DNA of 56,240 nucleotides, from assembly GCF_000227765.1 (NCBI RefSeq), contig NZ_JH165159.1, positions 1,109,365-1,165,604 of the forward strand, read 5' to 3'. This DNA is from Neisseria wadsworthii 9715 (GTDB taxonomy: Bacteria > Pseudomonadota > Gammaproteobacteria > Burkholderiales > Neisseriaceae). The notes beneath the pieces are model-generated. The model saw nothing but the letters and a program-made list of their open reading frames with translations, had not been told where the DNA came from and made no database searches. Shown here piece after piece: positions 17,386 to 26,567 of this stretch; within the stretch, counting starts at the first letter, position 1; each line of letters opens with the position of its first letter. The translations under genes and the position numbers were made by a program.

Positions 17386-18923
17386 ATATTCTGCAAATTG
17401 AAAACCTAAACGCCTCTTTCCCCGGCAAACAAGTGCTGTACGACATCAATCTCAACGTCAAACAGGGCAGCAAAACGGCGGTTGTGGGCGAAAGCGGCAG
17501 CGGTAAAACGGTGTTGGCGCAGGGGATTATGCGTTTGAATCCGGATGTGTCGTTGAGCGGCAGCCTGAAATTTAACGGCGAAAACCTGCTTGATTGCAGC
17601 GAACGGCAGTTGCGGCGTTTGCGCGGGCGGGAAATCGGCATGGTGTTTCAGGAGCCGATGACGGCGCTGAACCCGGTGATGCGCGTGGGTGCGCAAATCG
17701 CCGAGGTGTTGACGTTGCATTTGGGATTGGATAAGAAACAGGCATGGGCGCGGGCGGTTGGGCTGCTTGCGGAAACAGGCATTCACGATCCCGAAGAAAA
17801 AGCGTTTGCTTACCCGTTTCAGCTTTCCGGCGGGCAGCGGCAACGGGCGATGATTGCAATGGCGGTGGCAGCGGAACCGAAGCTGCTGATTGCCGACGAG
17901 CCGACCACGGCGCTGGATGTGGCGGTGCAGGCGCAGATTTTGGATTTGCTCGGGCGCTTGCAGCAATCGAAAAATATGACGCTACTCTACATCAGCCATG
18001 ATTTGAACTTGGTGCGCCGCTTTGCCGATAATGTGGTGGTGATGCAGCACGGGCGTGTGGTCGAGCAAGGCAGCGTGGCGGAAGTGTTTGCGCGGCCGCA
18101 GCATGAATATACGCAAATGTTGCTGAATGCCGTGCCCGAGCGCAGGGTGCAATGCCTGTCTGAAAACGCGGAAACGGTGATGGAGGCAGAGCAAGTCAGC
18201 GTGTCGGTCAGCGAGCGGGCGGGCTGGTTTAAAAAGCGGGAAAAAGTGTTGCTGCAACCGGTGTCGTTCACCTTGAAAAGCGGTGAAACGCTGGGCGTAA
18301 TCGGCGAGAGCGGCAGCGGAAAAACCACGCTGGCCAAGGCTTTGGTACAGTTGATGCCTGCAAAAGGCAGCCTGAAAATCCGGGGCGAAGCTTGGCGGCC
18401 GGATTTGCGTCGCGAAACGCAGATGGTGTTTCAGGATCCGTTCGGCGCATTTAACCCGCGCATGAATGTGTTGGAAATAGTGTCCGAGGCTTTGAACGTG
18501 TACGAGCCTGCGTTGGATGCAGATCAGAAAAAGGTGCGGGTGCTTGAGGTGCTGCAAACGGTGGGTTTGCACGGCGATATTCTGGAGCGATACCCGCACG
18601 AGTTTTCCGGCGGGCAGCGCCAGCGGCTGGCAATCGCACGCGCGATTATTGTGCGCCCGAAAATTTTGGTGCTCGACGAGCCGACCAGTGCGCTTGATGT
18701 GCAATGGCAACAGCAGATTTTGAAGCTTTTGGGCGATTTGCAGCGGGAGCATGGTTTGAGCCTGATTATCATCAGCCATGATTTGGCGGTGATCAATGCT
18801 TTGTCGCACCGGGTGATGGTGTTGAAAGACGGTGCGGTGGTGGAACAGGGCGATTGCAGGGCGGTGTTTGCAAATCCTGATAACGACTATACGAAAAAAC
18901 TATTAGCGCATAATAAGGCTTGA
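17382..18923 (+). CDS. yejF: Peptide/microcin C-type ABC transporter ATPase (YejF-like, two nucleotide-binding domains)
   Basis: A 513-residue fused ATPase with two complete ABC domains. The first has GESGSGKT (about 37-44), LSGGQRQR and LLIADEPTTALDV. The second has GESGSGKTTLAK (about 307-318), FSGGQRQRLAIARAI and LVLDEPTSALDV. This duplicated form is typical of YejF/GsiA-type importers. Coupled to yejE by a 4-base overlap. No substrate-binding protein gene (yejA-like) is next to the cluster. A perfect uptake sequence is embedded between the domains. Confidence 0.92.
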   Translation: MNILQIENLNASFPGKQVLYDINLNVKQGSKTAVVGESGSGKTVLAQGIMRLNPDVSLSGSLKFNGENLLDCSERQLRRLRGREIGMVFQEPMTALNPVMRVGAQIAEVLTLHLGLDKKQAWARAVGLLAETGIHDPEEKAFAYPFQLSGGQRQRAMIAMAVAAEPKLLIADEPTTALDVAVQAQILDLLGRLQQSKNMTLLYISHDLNLVRRFADNVVVMQHGRVVEQGSVAEVFARPQHEYTQMLLNAVPERRVQCLSENAETVMEAEQVSVSVSERAGWFKKREKVLLQPVSFTLKSGETLGVIGESGSGKTTLAKALVQLMPAKGSLKIRGEAWRPDLRRETQMVFQDPFGAFNPRMNVLEIVSEALNVYEPALDADQKKVRVLEVLQTVGLHGDILERYPHEFSGGQRQRLAIARAIIVRPKILVLDEPTSALDVQWQQQILKLLGDLQREHGLSLIIISHDLAVINALSHRVMVLKDGAVVEQGDCRAVFANPDNDYTKKLLAHNKA

Positions 18924-18977
18924 AATTTAAGCCAGGCGGCCTTATCCTCACAGATAGGTAAGTTTTAATTTACAGAT

Positions 18978-19008
18978 ATGGCTATGAAGTTTGATTTTTC
19001 ATAGCCAT
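18978..19008. other. Stem-loop between yejF and trxA
   Basis: An 11-bp perfect inverted repeat (ATGGCTATGAA at 18978-18988 with 18998-19008) with a 9-nt loop. No T-run follows, so it is either a weak yejF terminator or a structured trxA leader element, 25 nt before the trxA ATG. Confidence 0.5.
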
Positions 19009-19033
19009 CTATTCCAAAAGAAAAGGAAAAAAT

Positions 19034-19363
19034 ATGAGCAATTTAGTCGTACACGCTACCGATGCTTCTTTCGAGCAAGATGTTTTGAAATCAGATGTGC
19101 CGGTTTTGCTGGATTTTTGGGCGCCGTGGTGCGGCCCTTGCAGAATGATTGCGCCGATTTTGGACGAAGTGGCGGCTGAGTTTGAAGGCAAAGTGAAAGT
19201 GGTAAAAATCAATATTGACGACAACCAGCAAACGCCTGCGCAATTCGGCGTGCGCGGTATTCCGACGCTGATGGTGTTTAAAAACGGCCAAAGCGTTGCC
19301 ACTAAAGTGGGCGCATTGGCCAAAGGCCAGTTGGTGGCGTTTGTGAATGCTTCTATCGGCTAA
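19034..19363 (+). CDS. trxA: Thioredoxin
   Basis: A 109-residue thioredoxin fold with the redox motif WCGPC (about 33-37) in [11 protein letters not shown], the cis-proline loop [11 protein letters not shown], and conserved Asp/Lys positions. It acts as the general cytoplasmic disulphide reductase with thioredoxin reductase. No signal peptide is present. AAAAGG precedes the ATG. A convergent DUS hairpin separates it from rarD. Confidence 0.96.
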   Translation: MSNLVVHATDASFEQDVLKSDVPVLLDFWAPWCGPCRMIAPILDEVAAEFEGKVKVVKINIDDNQQTPAQFGVRGIPTLMVFKNGQSVATKVGALAKGQLVAFVNASIG

Positions 19364-19380
19364 TGTGAAATAGTGTTTCA

Positions 19381-19412
19381 AATGCCTGTCTGAAACTTTT
19401 CAGACAGGCATT
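19381..19412. terminator. Bidirectional DUS hairpin between trxA and rarD
   Basis: A compact inverted uptake-sequence pair lies between two convergent genes, flanked by T on both strands. Confidence 0.85.
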
Positions 19413-20314
19413 TTTCTTGCCCGCCAACCTGCAAGCAGAAACACGGCTACGCCGGCCCACACCCATAAATAGCCGATGAAGCGGTTGAAATCGAAGCTTT
19501 CGCCAAACAAAGTCAGCCCGATTAAAAACTGCAAAGTCGGTGCGCCGTATTGCAAGATGCCGAGCAATGATAAAGGGATACGTTTGGCGCTGGCGGCGAA
19601 AAACAGCAGAGGTATGGTGGTAATGGCGCCGGAGCCGAGCAGAAGGGAGATTTGCAGGTTGTTGAGTTCACCGAAAACCAATGTGCCTTGCGTATGGCAC
19701 CAAGCCAAATAAGCCAGCGCGAAAGGCACGATAAGCACAGTTTCCAAAGCCAAGCCGGGTAAGGCTTCCATGGGGGCGAGTTTGCGTATCAGGCCGTAGC
19801 CGCCGAAGCTGAAGGCAAGCAGCAGAGCCACCCACGGAATCTGCCCGGCAGGCAGCGCCAGCCAAAGAATGCCGATAAAGGCGAGCACAACGGCGGCTTT
19901 TTGGGCGCGGTTTAACGGCTCCTTAAAAATCAGGCCGCCGAGCAATACGTTGAACAAAGGGTTGATGAAATAGCCGAGGCTGGCATCCAGCACATGATGG
20001 TTGACAATCGCCCACAGGTAAACCAGCCAGTTGATGCCGATCAGAAAAGATGAAAGCATCAGCAGCCCCAAAACTTTGGGTTGCTTAAACGCGGCGCGCA
20101 CGGCAGCAGTTTGCCTAAATATAAGCAACATGAGCAGGGCGAATATGGCCGACCAAACGATGCGTTGCGCTAAGATCTGATCGGCGCCTATGGCAGATTG
20201 GTTGAGCGGATACCAGTAAATCGGGAACAGCCCCCAGATGGAATAGCAGCCCAGCGCATACCATAAGCCTTTGCGTTCTTCGCCGGATGCGTGGAGGTTT
20301 TCTGTTGTGTGCAT
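19400..20314 (-). CDS. rarD: RarD-type EamA-family transporter
   Basis: A 304-residue membrane protein with about ten hydrophobic helices. The RarD signature region is clear: GLWYALGCYSIWGLFPIYWYP at the first helix, LAQRIVWS, LIGINWLVYLWAIVN and LDASLGYFINPLFNVLLG. The family belongs to the drug/metabolite transporter superfamily; substrates are poorly defined. The 3' end overlaps the shared DUS terminator, so the last residues (WRARKMPV) are encoded by hairpin DNA. Confidence 0.9.
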   Translation of the reverse strand: MHTTENLHASGEERKGLWYALGCYSIWGLFPIYWYPLNQSAIGADQILAQRIVWSAIFALLMLLIFRQTAAVRAAFKQPKVLGLLMLSSFLIGINWLVYLWAIVNHHVLDASLGYFINPLFNVLLGGLIFKEPLNRAQKAAVVLAFIGILWLALPAGQIPWVALLLAFSFGGYGLIRKLAPMEALPGLALETVLIVPFALAYLAWCHTQGTLVFGELNNLQISLLLGSGAITTIPLLFFAASAKRIPLSLLGILQYGAPTLQFLIGLTLFGESFDFNRFIGYLWVWAGVAVFLLAGWRARKMPV

Positions 20315-20345
20315 GTGGGTAATGAGGGTTGCAGGTTTAAAGGTA

Positions 20346-20386
20346 ATGCCTGTCTGAAAAAGGCGGCGTGGTTTTCAGACAGGCAT
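20346..20386 (-). terminator. DUS hairpin after the NAD(P)HX epimerase gene
   Basis: Inverted uptake-sequence pair between the epimerase stop and the rarD start. A probable terminator on the minus strand. Confidence 0.7.
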
Positions 20387-20422
20387 CGGATTACTGCTTA
20401 TGCATTTGTTTTGCAGCAGTGA

Positions 20423-21040
20423 TCATTCAATCCCTATATCCAAACACAGGGTTTCGCCGCAATAAGCTTTGCCGGCCTCATTAAGATGCGCAGGTTTGTA
20501 GGCGGCGAACGTGTAGGTGATGTCGGCCTGAAAAGTGTCGGCATCGGCTTCGGCCGTATCGCAGTTTAAGCCGGTAGGAATATCCAGCGCGATTTTAGTG
20601 CCCGGCATGGCGTTTAAGCTGCGGCAGGTTTCTGCCACGGCCTGCGGCAGCGAGCCGGTAAAACCGGTGCCGAAAATGCCGTCGATAATCAAGGCATAAG
20701 GCTTTTTCAGACAGGTATTGAGTTCGGCAAATTCGATGCCGTGCAGATTAAGCAGCTTTTGGCGGTTGGATTCTGCCAGCGGCGACAATTCGTTGCCCAA
20801 CACAAACACAATGTCTGCCTGCCAGCCTGCCGCTTGCAAAATGCGGGCGATAACCAAGCCGTCTCCGCCGTTATTGCCTTTGCCGCACACAATCAGTGCG
20901 CGGCCGGCTTGGGGAAACCGCTTGAGTAAATCTCCCGCTGCCGCGCTACCGGCATTTTCCATAAGTTGTGCAAAACTGATGCCTTTATCCACGGCCATTT
21001 GCTCGTGTCGACGCATTTCTTCTGCTGTGTAAACTTTCAT
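20423..21040 (-). CDS. nnrE: NAD(P)H-hydrate epimerase, stand-alone YjeF N-terminal domain
   Basis: A 205-residue protein matching only the epimerase half of E. coli YjeF. Features are MKVYTAEEMRRHEQMAVDKG at the start, CGKGNNGGDGLVIAR (NAD(P)HX-binding loop), DGIFGTGFTGSLP and DIPTGLNCDT. It interconverts R and S forms of damaged NAD(P)H hydrate. The ATP/ADP-dependent dehydratase domain (NnrD) is missing and no gene for it is in the window, so it must be elsewhere if the repair route is complete. A one-mismatch uptake sequence lies within the gene near 20706. Confidence 0.88.
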   Translation of the reverse strand: MKVYTAEEMRRHEQMAVDKGISFAQLMENAGSAAAGDLLKRFPQAGRALIVCGKGNNGGDGLVIARILQAAGWQADIVFVLGNELSPLAESNRQKLLNLHGIEFAELNTCLKKPYALIIDGIFGTGFTGSLPQAVAETCRSLNAMPGTKIALDIPTGLNCDTAEADADTFQADITYTFAAYKPAHLNEAGKAYCGETLCLDIGIE

Positions 21041-21099
21041 GGCATGTTCCTTAGCTGGGGGTGTTGGGAAACCGCGGTTTACCGCCTAGCCGCAGCGCA

Positions 21100-22350
21100 T
21101 CAACTGATGCGTTCGATTTTCGCGCCTACTTTGCCGAGTTTGGTTTCGATGTGTTCGTAACCGCGGTCGAGGTGGTAGATGCGTTCGACAATGGTTTCTC
21201 CGTCGGCCACCAAGCCAGCCATCACCAAGCTGGCGGAAGCGCGCAGGTCGGTGGCCATTACGGTGGCGCCGGACAATTTTTCCACGCCTTTCACAATCGC
21301 GGTGTTGCCTTCGGCAGTGATGTTCGCGCCCATACGGTTCAACTCGGGCACGTGCATAAAGCGGTTTTCAAAAATGGTTTCCACCACTTTGCCGGTGCCT
21401 TCGGCGATGGCATTCATCACCATAAACTGTGCCTGCATGTCGGTGGGGAAACCGGGGTGCGGCACGGTGCGGATATCCACGGCTTTGGGGCGTTGCTGCA
21501 TATCGATGGAAATCCAGTTGTCGCCCGCTTCGATAATCGCGCCGGCTTCCACCAGTTTGTCCAGCACCACTTCCATGGTTTTCGGTGCAGCGTTGCGCAA
21601 CACGACTTTGCCGCCTGTCATGGCGACAGCGCACAGGAAGGTGCCGGCTTCGATGCGATCGGGCACAACGCTGTGTTCGCAGCCGTGCAGCTCTTTTACA
21701 CCTTCAATAGTCATAATGGATGTGCCGATACCGCTGATTTTCGCACCCATTTTGACTAAGCATTCGGCCAAATCCACCACTTCAGGCTCGATGGCACAGT
21801 TTTCCAAAATGGTGGTGCCTTCGGCCAAAGTGGCGGCCATCAGCAGGTTTTCGGTGCCGCCCACGGTAACCACATCCATCACCACGCGCGCGCCTTTCAA
21901 GCGGCCTTTGGCTTTCACGTAGCCGTGTTCGATGGTGATTTCCGCGCCCATTGTTTCCAAGCCTTTCAAGTGTTGGTCGACGGGGCGCGAACCGATGGCA
22001 CAGCCGCCGGGCAAACTCACTTGTGCTTCGCCGAAGCGCGCCAGCGTGGGGCCGAGCACCAGAATCGAAGCACGCATGGTTTTTACCAATTCATACGGGG
22101 CAACGGTGTTATTGACCGTGCCGCCGTTGATTTCAAATTCGTGCACATTGTCGGTCAGCACGCGCGCGCCCATGCCTTGCAGCAGTTTTTGGGTGGTTTT
22201 CACGTCGCGCAGCATGGGCACGTTTTTCAAGCGCAAAGTGCCGGCGGTAAGCAGGCCGGCGCACATCAGCGGCAGGGCGGCGTTTTTGGCGCCGGATACG
22301 GTGATTTCGCCGTTTAATGGGCCGTTGGCGGAGATTTTGAGTTTATCCAC
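21100..22350 (-). CDS. murA: UDP-N-acetylglucosamine 1-carboxyvinyltransferase
   Basis: First committed enzyme of peptidoglycan synthesis, 416 residues. The inside-out alpha/beta barrel signatures are present: [13 protein letters not shown] and the catalytic loop [12 protein letters not shown] with Cys117, matching Cys115 of E. coli. That cysteine predicts fosfomycin sensitivity at the target level. [15 protein letters not shown] is also seen. It lies downstream of ibaG and a small unknown gene on the same strand, like the ibaG-murA pairing of gammaproteobacteria. Confidence 0.97.
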   Translation of the reverse strand: MDKLKISANGPLNGEITVSGAKNAALPLMCAGLLTAGTLRLKNVPMLRDVKTTQKLLQGMGARVLTDNVHEFEINGGTVNNTVAPYELVKTMRASILVLGPTLARFGEAQVSLPGGCAIGSRPVDQHLKGLETMGAEITIEHGYVKAKGRLKGARVVMDVVTVGGTENLLMAATLAEGTTILENCAIEPEVVDLAECLVKMGAKISGIGTSIMTIEGVKELHGCEHSVVPDRIEAGTFLCAVAMTGGKVVLRNAAPKTMEVVLDKLVEAGAIIEAGDNWISIDMQQRPKAVDIRTVPHPGFPTDMQAQFMVMNAIAEGTGKVVETIFENRFMHVPELNRMGANITAEGNTAIVKGVEKLSGATVMATDLRASASLVMAGLVADGETIVERIYHLDRGYEHIETKLGKVGAKIERIS

Positions 22351-22475
22351 AGTTTTGGTCTTTCGAAATAATAGGAGCGGCAGCGCATTTCGGCTGCTTG
22401 GGAATGAATGTTATGGCTTATGCGCCGAATTTGGAATTATAAAAGATAAAGGCGATTTTGGGATATGGGTTGGTA

Positions 22476-22505
22476 ATGCCTGTCTGAATATTTTCAGACA
22501 GGCAT
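22476..22505 (-). terminator. DUS hairpin upstream of murA
   Basis: Inverted uptake-sequence pair just beyond the stop of the 91-residue gene and 126 nt before murA. It probably separates murA transcription from the ibaG pair. Confidence 0.7.
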
Positions 22506-22514
22506 GGGTTCGGA

Positions 22515-22790
22515 TTAACGGGCTTTATTCAGAATATCCTGATAGGATTGCAGCCGTGCTTTCAAATCGTTGGCATCCACCCATTCACCTTGCTCTCGCT
22601 TGGCAAAAGAGCCGCTGCCCAAATCAGTGATGAGTGTTTCGAATGTGCCGTTTTCGTAAACGAGCATTTCCAGAAAAAAACGATGGTTGCTTTGTGACAG
22701 ATAAATATGGTCGCTTTTTTCTTTAGACGGAATCTGGTTGATTTGCAAGTGAATGATGAAAGCTTGCAGGTAGGTTCGTTTATCCATCAT
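22515..22790 (-). CDS. Conserved hypothetical protein downstream of ibaG
   Basis: A 91-residue protein I do not recognise. It begins with two methionines (MMDKRTYLQAF), with AAAGG about 10 nt upstream. It is soluble, has no signal peptide and no obvious catalytic motif. The middle contains a beta-rich stretch (RFFLEMLVYENGTFETLI) and a helical C-terminus. It lies 16 nt after ibaG on the same strand and is probably co-transcribed, so a link to envelope or Fe-S biology is possible but unproven. Confidence 0.7.
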   Translation of the reverse strand: MMDKRTYLQAFIIHLQINQIPSKEKSDHIYLSQSNHRFFLEMLVYENGTFETLITDLGSGSFAKREQGEWVDANDLKARLQSYQDILNKAR

Positions 22791-22806
22791 CGCCGGAAAC
22801 CTTTTA

Positions 22807-23055
22807 TCAGTTGCCTTTGGCGGCCCATTCTTCAGGCGTGGCGGCAGTTTGAATGGAAAGGGCGTGTAATTCGTTGGAAGCGAGCTTTTCGGCCAGGCCG
22901 TCTTTAATCATGCGGTGGCGTGACAAGCGGGCTTTGCCTTGAAATTCGCTGGAAACGATGGTGGCAAAAAAATGATGGCCGTCGCCTTCCACTTCAATAT
23001 GTTCGCATTTTGCGATATCTGCAATCATTTGCTTCACTTGATCGGGGGTTAACAT
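22807..23055 (-). CDS. ibaG: BolA-family protein (IbaG-like)
   Basis: An 82-residue BolA fold. It has HIEVEGDGHHFFATIVSSEF, with the family His and the class II helix-turn-helix segment LSRHRMIKDGLAEKL, and ends on ALSIQTAATPEEW. IbaG proteins partner monothiol glutaredoxins and bind [2Fe-2S] clusters. AAGGA precedes the ATG. The association with murA supports IbaG rather than BolA proper. It is divergent from ftsE. Confidence 0.88.
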   Translation of the reverse strand: MLTPDQVKQMIADIAKCEHIEVEGDGHHFFATIVSSEFQGKARLSRHRMIKDGLAEKLASNELHALSIQTAATPEEWAAKGN

Positions 23056-23124
23056 TGTGTTTCCTTTTATCTTGGATTTGTTTCACATTATAAAACAGAC
23101 GGGCGGTTTTCGTCGGCCTTATTG

Positions 23125-23130
23125 TATAAT
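23125..23130 (+). promoter_or_regulatory. -10 box of the ftsEX promoter
   Basis: A perfect TATAAT preceded by TTG, 57 nt before the ftsE ATG and on the far side of the ibaG start. No good -35 is seen at 16-18 nt, so it may rely on upstream TG contacts. Confidence 0.5.
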
Positions 23131-23186
23131 CGGTCAAATATTGGTTTAAATATTACATTGGCTTAAATAATTCACAGACAACCATC

Positions 23187-23837
23187 ATGATACGATTCGA
23201 ACAAGTCTCTAAAATCTATCCGGGCGGGTTTGCCGCAATTAAGAATCTGAGCTTTCAGATTAATAAAGGCGAAATGATTTTTTTGGCAGGCCACTCCGGT
23301 GCGGGTAAGTCAACCGTGCTCAAGCTGATTGCCGGAATCACCAAGCCCACCGAAGGCAAGGTTTGGATGAATAATCAGAATATCAGCGATCTTTCCGATA
23401 ACCAACTTGGTTTTCTGCGCCAACATATCGGCATTGTTTTTCAAGACCATAAAATCCTTTATGACCGCAATGTGCTGCAAAATGTGATTTTGCCGCTGCG
23501 TATCACCGGCTATGACGTGAAAGCGGCGGAAGAGCGGGCGCTGATTGCGATTGAAAAAGTGGGGTTGGCGGGCAAAGAGAAGGCGGATCCGATTACCATG
23601 TCGGGCGGTGAGCAGCAAAGGCTGTGTATCGCCCGCGCGGTGGTTCACCAGCCCAGTTTGCTGATTGCCGATGAACCTTCGGCCAACTTAGACCGCGCTT
23701 ATGCCTTGGATATTATGGAATTGTTTAAAACATTTCATGAAGCGGGCACCACGGTTATTGTGGCGGCGCACGATGAAAGCTTGATGGCGGATTACGGCCA
23801 CCGGATTCTGCGTTTGCACCAAGGGAGGTTCGCATAA
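23187..23837 (+). CDS. ftsE: Cell-division ABC ATPase FtsE
   Basis: A 216-residue cytoplasmic ATPase with Walker A GHSGAGKST (35-43), the signature MSGGEQQRLCIARAVV (about 138-153), Walker B LLIADEPSANLD and the H-loop VAAHDE. With FtsX it relays septal signals to peptidoglycan amidase activators during division. The stop shares one base with the ftsX start (TAATG), so the pair is coupled. Confidence 0.96.
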   Translation: MIRFEQVSKIYPGGFAAIKNLSFQINKGEMIFLAGHSGAGKSTVLKLIAGITKPTEGKVWMNNQNISDLSDNQLGFLRQHIGIVFQDHKILYDRNVLQNVILPLRITGYDVKAAEERALIAIEKVGLAGKEKADPITMSGGEQQRLCIARAVVHQPSLLIADEPSANLDRAYALDIMELFKTFHEAGTTVIVAAHDESLMADYGHRILRLHQGRFA

Positions 23838-24760
23838 TGAATCTGAAACATTATTTTTCGCTGCATACCGAATCGGCCAAGAGCGCAGCCGCTCAATTTA
23901 TCCGCCAACCTTTCGGTATGTTTTTGATTCTTATCATGCTTTCAATTGCGATGACCTTGCCGTTGTCGCTTTATCTTGGTGTGCAGAGTGCGCAGGCGTT
24001 GATCGGTAAAATGAAAGAAGCGCCGCAAATTACGCTTTATATGGAGCTGAGCGCGGATACGGGCGACAATGAAGAGGTGCGCAAACTTTTGTCGCAAGAC
24101 AAGCGGATTGAGAAATATGAATTTGTCGGTAAGCAACAGGGCTTGGATGAATTGCAGAAAAGCATGGGCGGGCAGGATTTGGTGTCGATGCTGGATGAAA
24201 ATCCGCTGCCCGATGTGTTTATCGTAACCCCGCAAGGCCATCCTGCGCCGGAGCAGATGAAGGCGTTGCAAAATGATTTGAACCAATTTCCTATGGTGGA
24301 AAGTGCGCAGCTCGATGCGGAATGGATGCAAACGCTTTACCAAGTGAACGATTTTATCCGAAAAATATTTTATTTTCTTGCGGTTACTTTGAGCTTGGCT
24401 TTTGTGTTGGTGGCGCACAATACCATTCGTTTGCAGATTCTGAGCCGTAAAGAAGAGATTGAAATTACTAAACTTTTGGGTGCGCCTTCATCGTTTATCC
24501 GCCGTCCGTTCCTTTATCAGGCTGCGTGGCAAAGCCTTTTGGCGGCGGGCGTGAGTTTGGTGTTATGCGCTTGGCTGATGGCCTCGAGCCGGCCTCTAGT
24601 GAACCAGATATTCAAACCTTACGGTGTGAATATTGAATGGCGTTTTTTTACCTTCTCGGAAATTTTGCTGGTGTTGTTGGTGGTTACCGCGCTGGGGATG
24701 GGCGGCGCGTGGCTGGCAACACAGCAGCATTTATTGGGCTTTAAAGCTAAGAAGTCGTAA
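23837..24760 (+). CDS. ftsX: Cell-division protein FtsX
   Basis: A 307-residue integral membrane protein. A cytoplasmic N-terminus and first helix (about 28-50) precede a periplasmic domain of about 120 residues. Three more helices follow (about 175-195, 227-247 and 270-290) with the FtsX core motif LQILSRKEEIEITKLLGAPSS split around helix 2. It transmits FtsE ATPase changes to the periplasm. A DUS hairpin closes the operon, convergent with trpD. Confidence 0.95.
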   Translation: MNLKHYFSLHTESAKSAAAQFIRQPFGMFLILIMLSIAMTLPLSLYLGVQSAQALIGKMKEAPQITLYMELSADTGDNEEVRKLLSQDKRIEKYEFVGKQQGLDELQKSMGGQDLVSMLDENPLPDVFIVTPQGHPAPEQMKALQNDLNQFPMVESAQLDAEWMQTLYQVNDFIRKIFYFLAVTLSLAFVLVAHNTIRLQILSRKEEIEITKLLGAPSSFIRRPFLYQAAWQSLLAAGVSLVLCAWLMASSRPLVNQIFKPYGVNIEWRFFTFSEILLVLLVVTALGMGGAWLATQQHLLGFKAKKS

Positions 24761-24778
24761 AAAACGATTGGTCATGAA

Positions 24779-24813
24779 GAATGCCTGTCTGAAGGTGTTT
24801 CAGACAGGCATTC
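24779..24813. terminator. Bidirectional DUS hairpin between ftsX and trpD
   Basis: A 14-bp stem from opposed uptake sequences, sited between convergent genes. Confidence 0.85.
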
Positions 24814-24843
24814 TTTTGTGCCGGTATAGTTGGGAATGGTAGA

Positions 24844-25887
24844 TTAAGCGTTTTGCTCTTGCGCCAGTTTTTGTGTGTAGGCAACCAGCTCTTGCTGCTT
24901 GGCTTTGGCGCGACCTGAATCGAGCGCTTCTTTGGCGGCTTCAAAACCTTCTGCCAAGGAGTCGGCCTTGCCGCCGGTGTAGATGGCAGCGGCGGAGTTG
25001 AGCAATACGATGTCGCGTGCGGCACCGGGTTGGCCGGCCAATACGGCGTTCATCATTTCGAGAGATTGTTGGCTGTTATCTACGCGGATTTCGTTGAGGT
25101 TTTCGCGCAGAGGAATGCCGAATTCTTCAGGTGAAATATCGTATTCGTTGATTTTGTTGTTTTTTAGTTCGGCAACACGGGTGGTCCCGGTCAGGGTGAT
25201 TTCGTCCAGCCCGTCTTTCCCGCAAATAACCATCACGTGTTTGGAACCGAGTTGCTGCAAAACGCGGGAGAGGATACCGCATAAGTCGGTATGGAATACA
25301 CCGAGCAGCTGATTGGGTGCGCCGGCAGGATTGGTAAGCGGGCCTAAAATATTGAACATGGTTCGGATGCCGAGCGAGCGGCGCACGGGAGCGACATAGC
25401 GCATGGCATTATGATGGTTCGGAGCAAACATAAAACCTATGCCGGTTTCGTCGATGCATCTCCCTACTTGCTCGGGTGAAAGGGCGAGCGATACGCCCAT
25501 TTGCTCCATCACATCAGCCGCGCCGCTGGAAGAAGATACCGAGCGGTTGCCGTGTTTGGCGATGTGTGCGCCTGCTGCTGCGGCAACGAATGTGGTGGTG
25601 CTGGAAATGTTGAATGTTTTGGCGCCGTCTCCGCCAGTGCCGACGATATCAACCAGATTTTCATGGTTGATTACGGGTACGGGCGTGGCAAACTCGCGCA
25701 TCACGGTAGCTGCTGCGCTGATTTCAGATACGGTTTCCACTTTTACCCTTAAGCCGACCAGAATGGCGGCGATTTGTTCGGAGGGAACTTGACCGCTCAT
25801 AATCTGACGCATCAGGTCAGTCATTTCATCATAAAAAAGTTCATTGTTATCAATGAGGCGGGCAATTGCTTGTTGGGGGGTGATCAT
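24844..25887 (-). CDS. trpD: Anthranilate phosphoribosyltransferase
   Basis: Second step of tryptophan synthesis, joining anthranilate to PRPP, 347 residues. The PRPP loop [14 protein letters not shown] is at about 83-96. [16 protein letters not shown] and the anthranilate-side segment [20 protein letters not shown] are present. It follows trpG by 28 nt on the same strand, an anthranilate-branch pair. No attenuator was recognised. Confidence 0.96.
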   Translation of the reverse strand: MITPQQAIARLIDNNELFYDEMTDLMRQIMSGQVPSEQIAAILVGLRVKVETVSEISAAATVMREFATPVPVINHENLVDIVGTGGDGAKTFNISSTTTFVAAAAGAHIAKHGNRSVSSSSGAADVMEQMGVSLALSPEQVGRCIDETGIGFMFAPNHHNAMRYVAPVRRSLGIRTMFNILGPLTNPAGAPNQLLGVFHTDLCGILSRVLQQLGSKHVMVICGKDGLDEITLTGTTRVAELKNNKINEYDISPEEFGIPLRENLNEIRVDNSQQSLEMMNAVLAGQPGAARDIVLLNSAAAIYTGGKADSLAEGFEAAKEALDSGRAKAKQQELVAYTQKLAQEQNA

Positions 25888-25915
25888 AATTCTTTTTACG
25901 ATTGCGGATTGTAGG

Positions 25916-26512
25916 TTATTCGGTTTTCAGACAGGCATTGAAGGTTTTGAATGCTTCTAAAAAGTTGTTTAGCATATCATGGCCGTGTTCGGTAAGCAGC
26001 CCTTCAGGGTGAAACTGCACGCCTTCGATGGGCAGGGTTTTATGGCGCACTCCCATAATTTCGCCGTCATCCGTCCAGGCTGTGATTTCAAGGCAGTCGG
26101 GAAGGGTGGTGCGGTCGATAACCAGGCTGTGGTAGCGCGTGCAGGTTACGGGATTGGGCAGGTTGCGGAACATGCCTTGTCCGAGATGTTTTACGGGTGA
26201 AACTTTGCCGTGCATCAGGGTTTTCGCACGAACAATATTCCCGCCGAAAGCTTCACCTATGGTTTGATGCCCGAGACAGATGCCCATAATGGGGAGTTTG
26301 CCGGCGAAGTGTTGCATGGCGGCAACGGAGATGCCGGCTTCTTTGGGCGAACAAGGGCCAGGGCCGATAATGAGGTATTGAGGGGAAAGTTTTTCTATTT
26401 CTTCCAAGCTGATAGCATCGTTGCGGCGCACGAGCACTTTCTGCCCCAATTCGCCGAAATATTGCACTATGTTGTAGGTGAAGCTATCGTAATTATCAAT
26501 CATTAAAAGCAT
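25916..26512 (-). CDS. trpG: Anthranilate / aminodeoxychorismate synthase glutamine amidotransferase
   Basis: Class I glutamine amidotransferase, 198 residues. It has the nucleophile motif GICLGHQ (Cys near 79), [11 protein letters not shown] near the start and the His-Glu pair in VQFHPEG. It supplies ammonia to TrpE for anthranilate, and in many bacteria the same subunit serves PabB in folate synthesis. Pairing with trpD favours the name trpG, but a dual role is possible. The last residues (NACLKTE) are encoded by an intragenic uptake sequence. Confidence 0.93.
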   Translation of the reverse strand: MLLMIDNYDSFTYNIVQYFGELGQKVLVRRNDAISLEEIEKLSPQYLIIGPGPCSPKEAGISVAAMQHFAGKLPIMGICLGHQTIGEAFGGNIVRAKTLMHGKVSPVKHLGQGMFRNLPNPVTCTRYHSLVIDRTTLPDCLEITAWTDDGEIMGVRHKTLPIEGVQFHPEGLLTEHGHDMLNNFLEAFKTFNACLKTE

Positions 26513-26541
26513 TTTTGTCTTTCTGTATGCCTGTCTGAAAA

Positions 26542-26567
26542 AAGCCCGTACTTTTTGTACGGAGCTT
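26542..26567 (-). terminator. Intrinsic terminator of the 105-residue gene
   Basis: On the minus strand the stem AAGC/CCGTAC pairs across a 5-nt loop, with one bulge, and runs into a TTTTTT tract and an uptake sequence. The gene's stop codon overlaps the foot of the stem. Confidence 0.8.

Noticed and set aside
17982-18809. 275-codon ORF antisense to yejF
   Set aside because: Same pattern of a GC-rich gene shadow; composition and lack of motifs argue against coding.
21061-22630. Plus-strand ORFs of 130-247 codons opposite murA
   Set aside because: They fully shadow murA, which has intact catalytic motifs; no supporting features.
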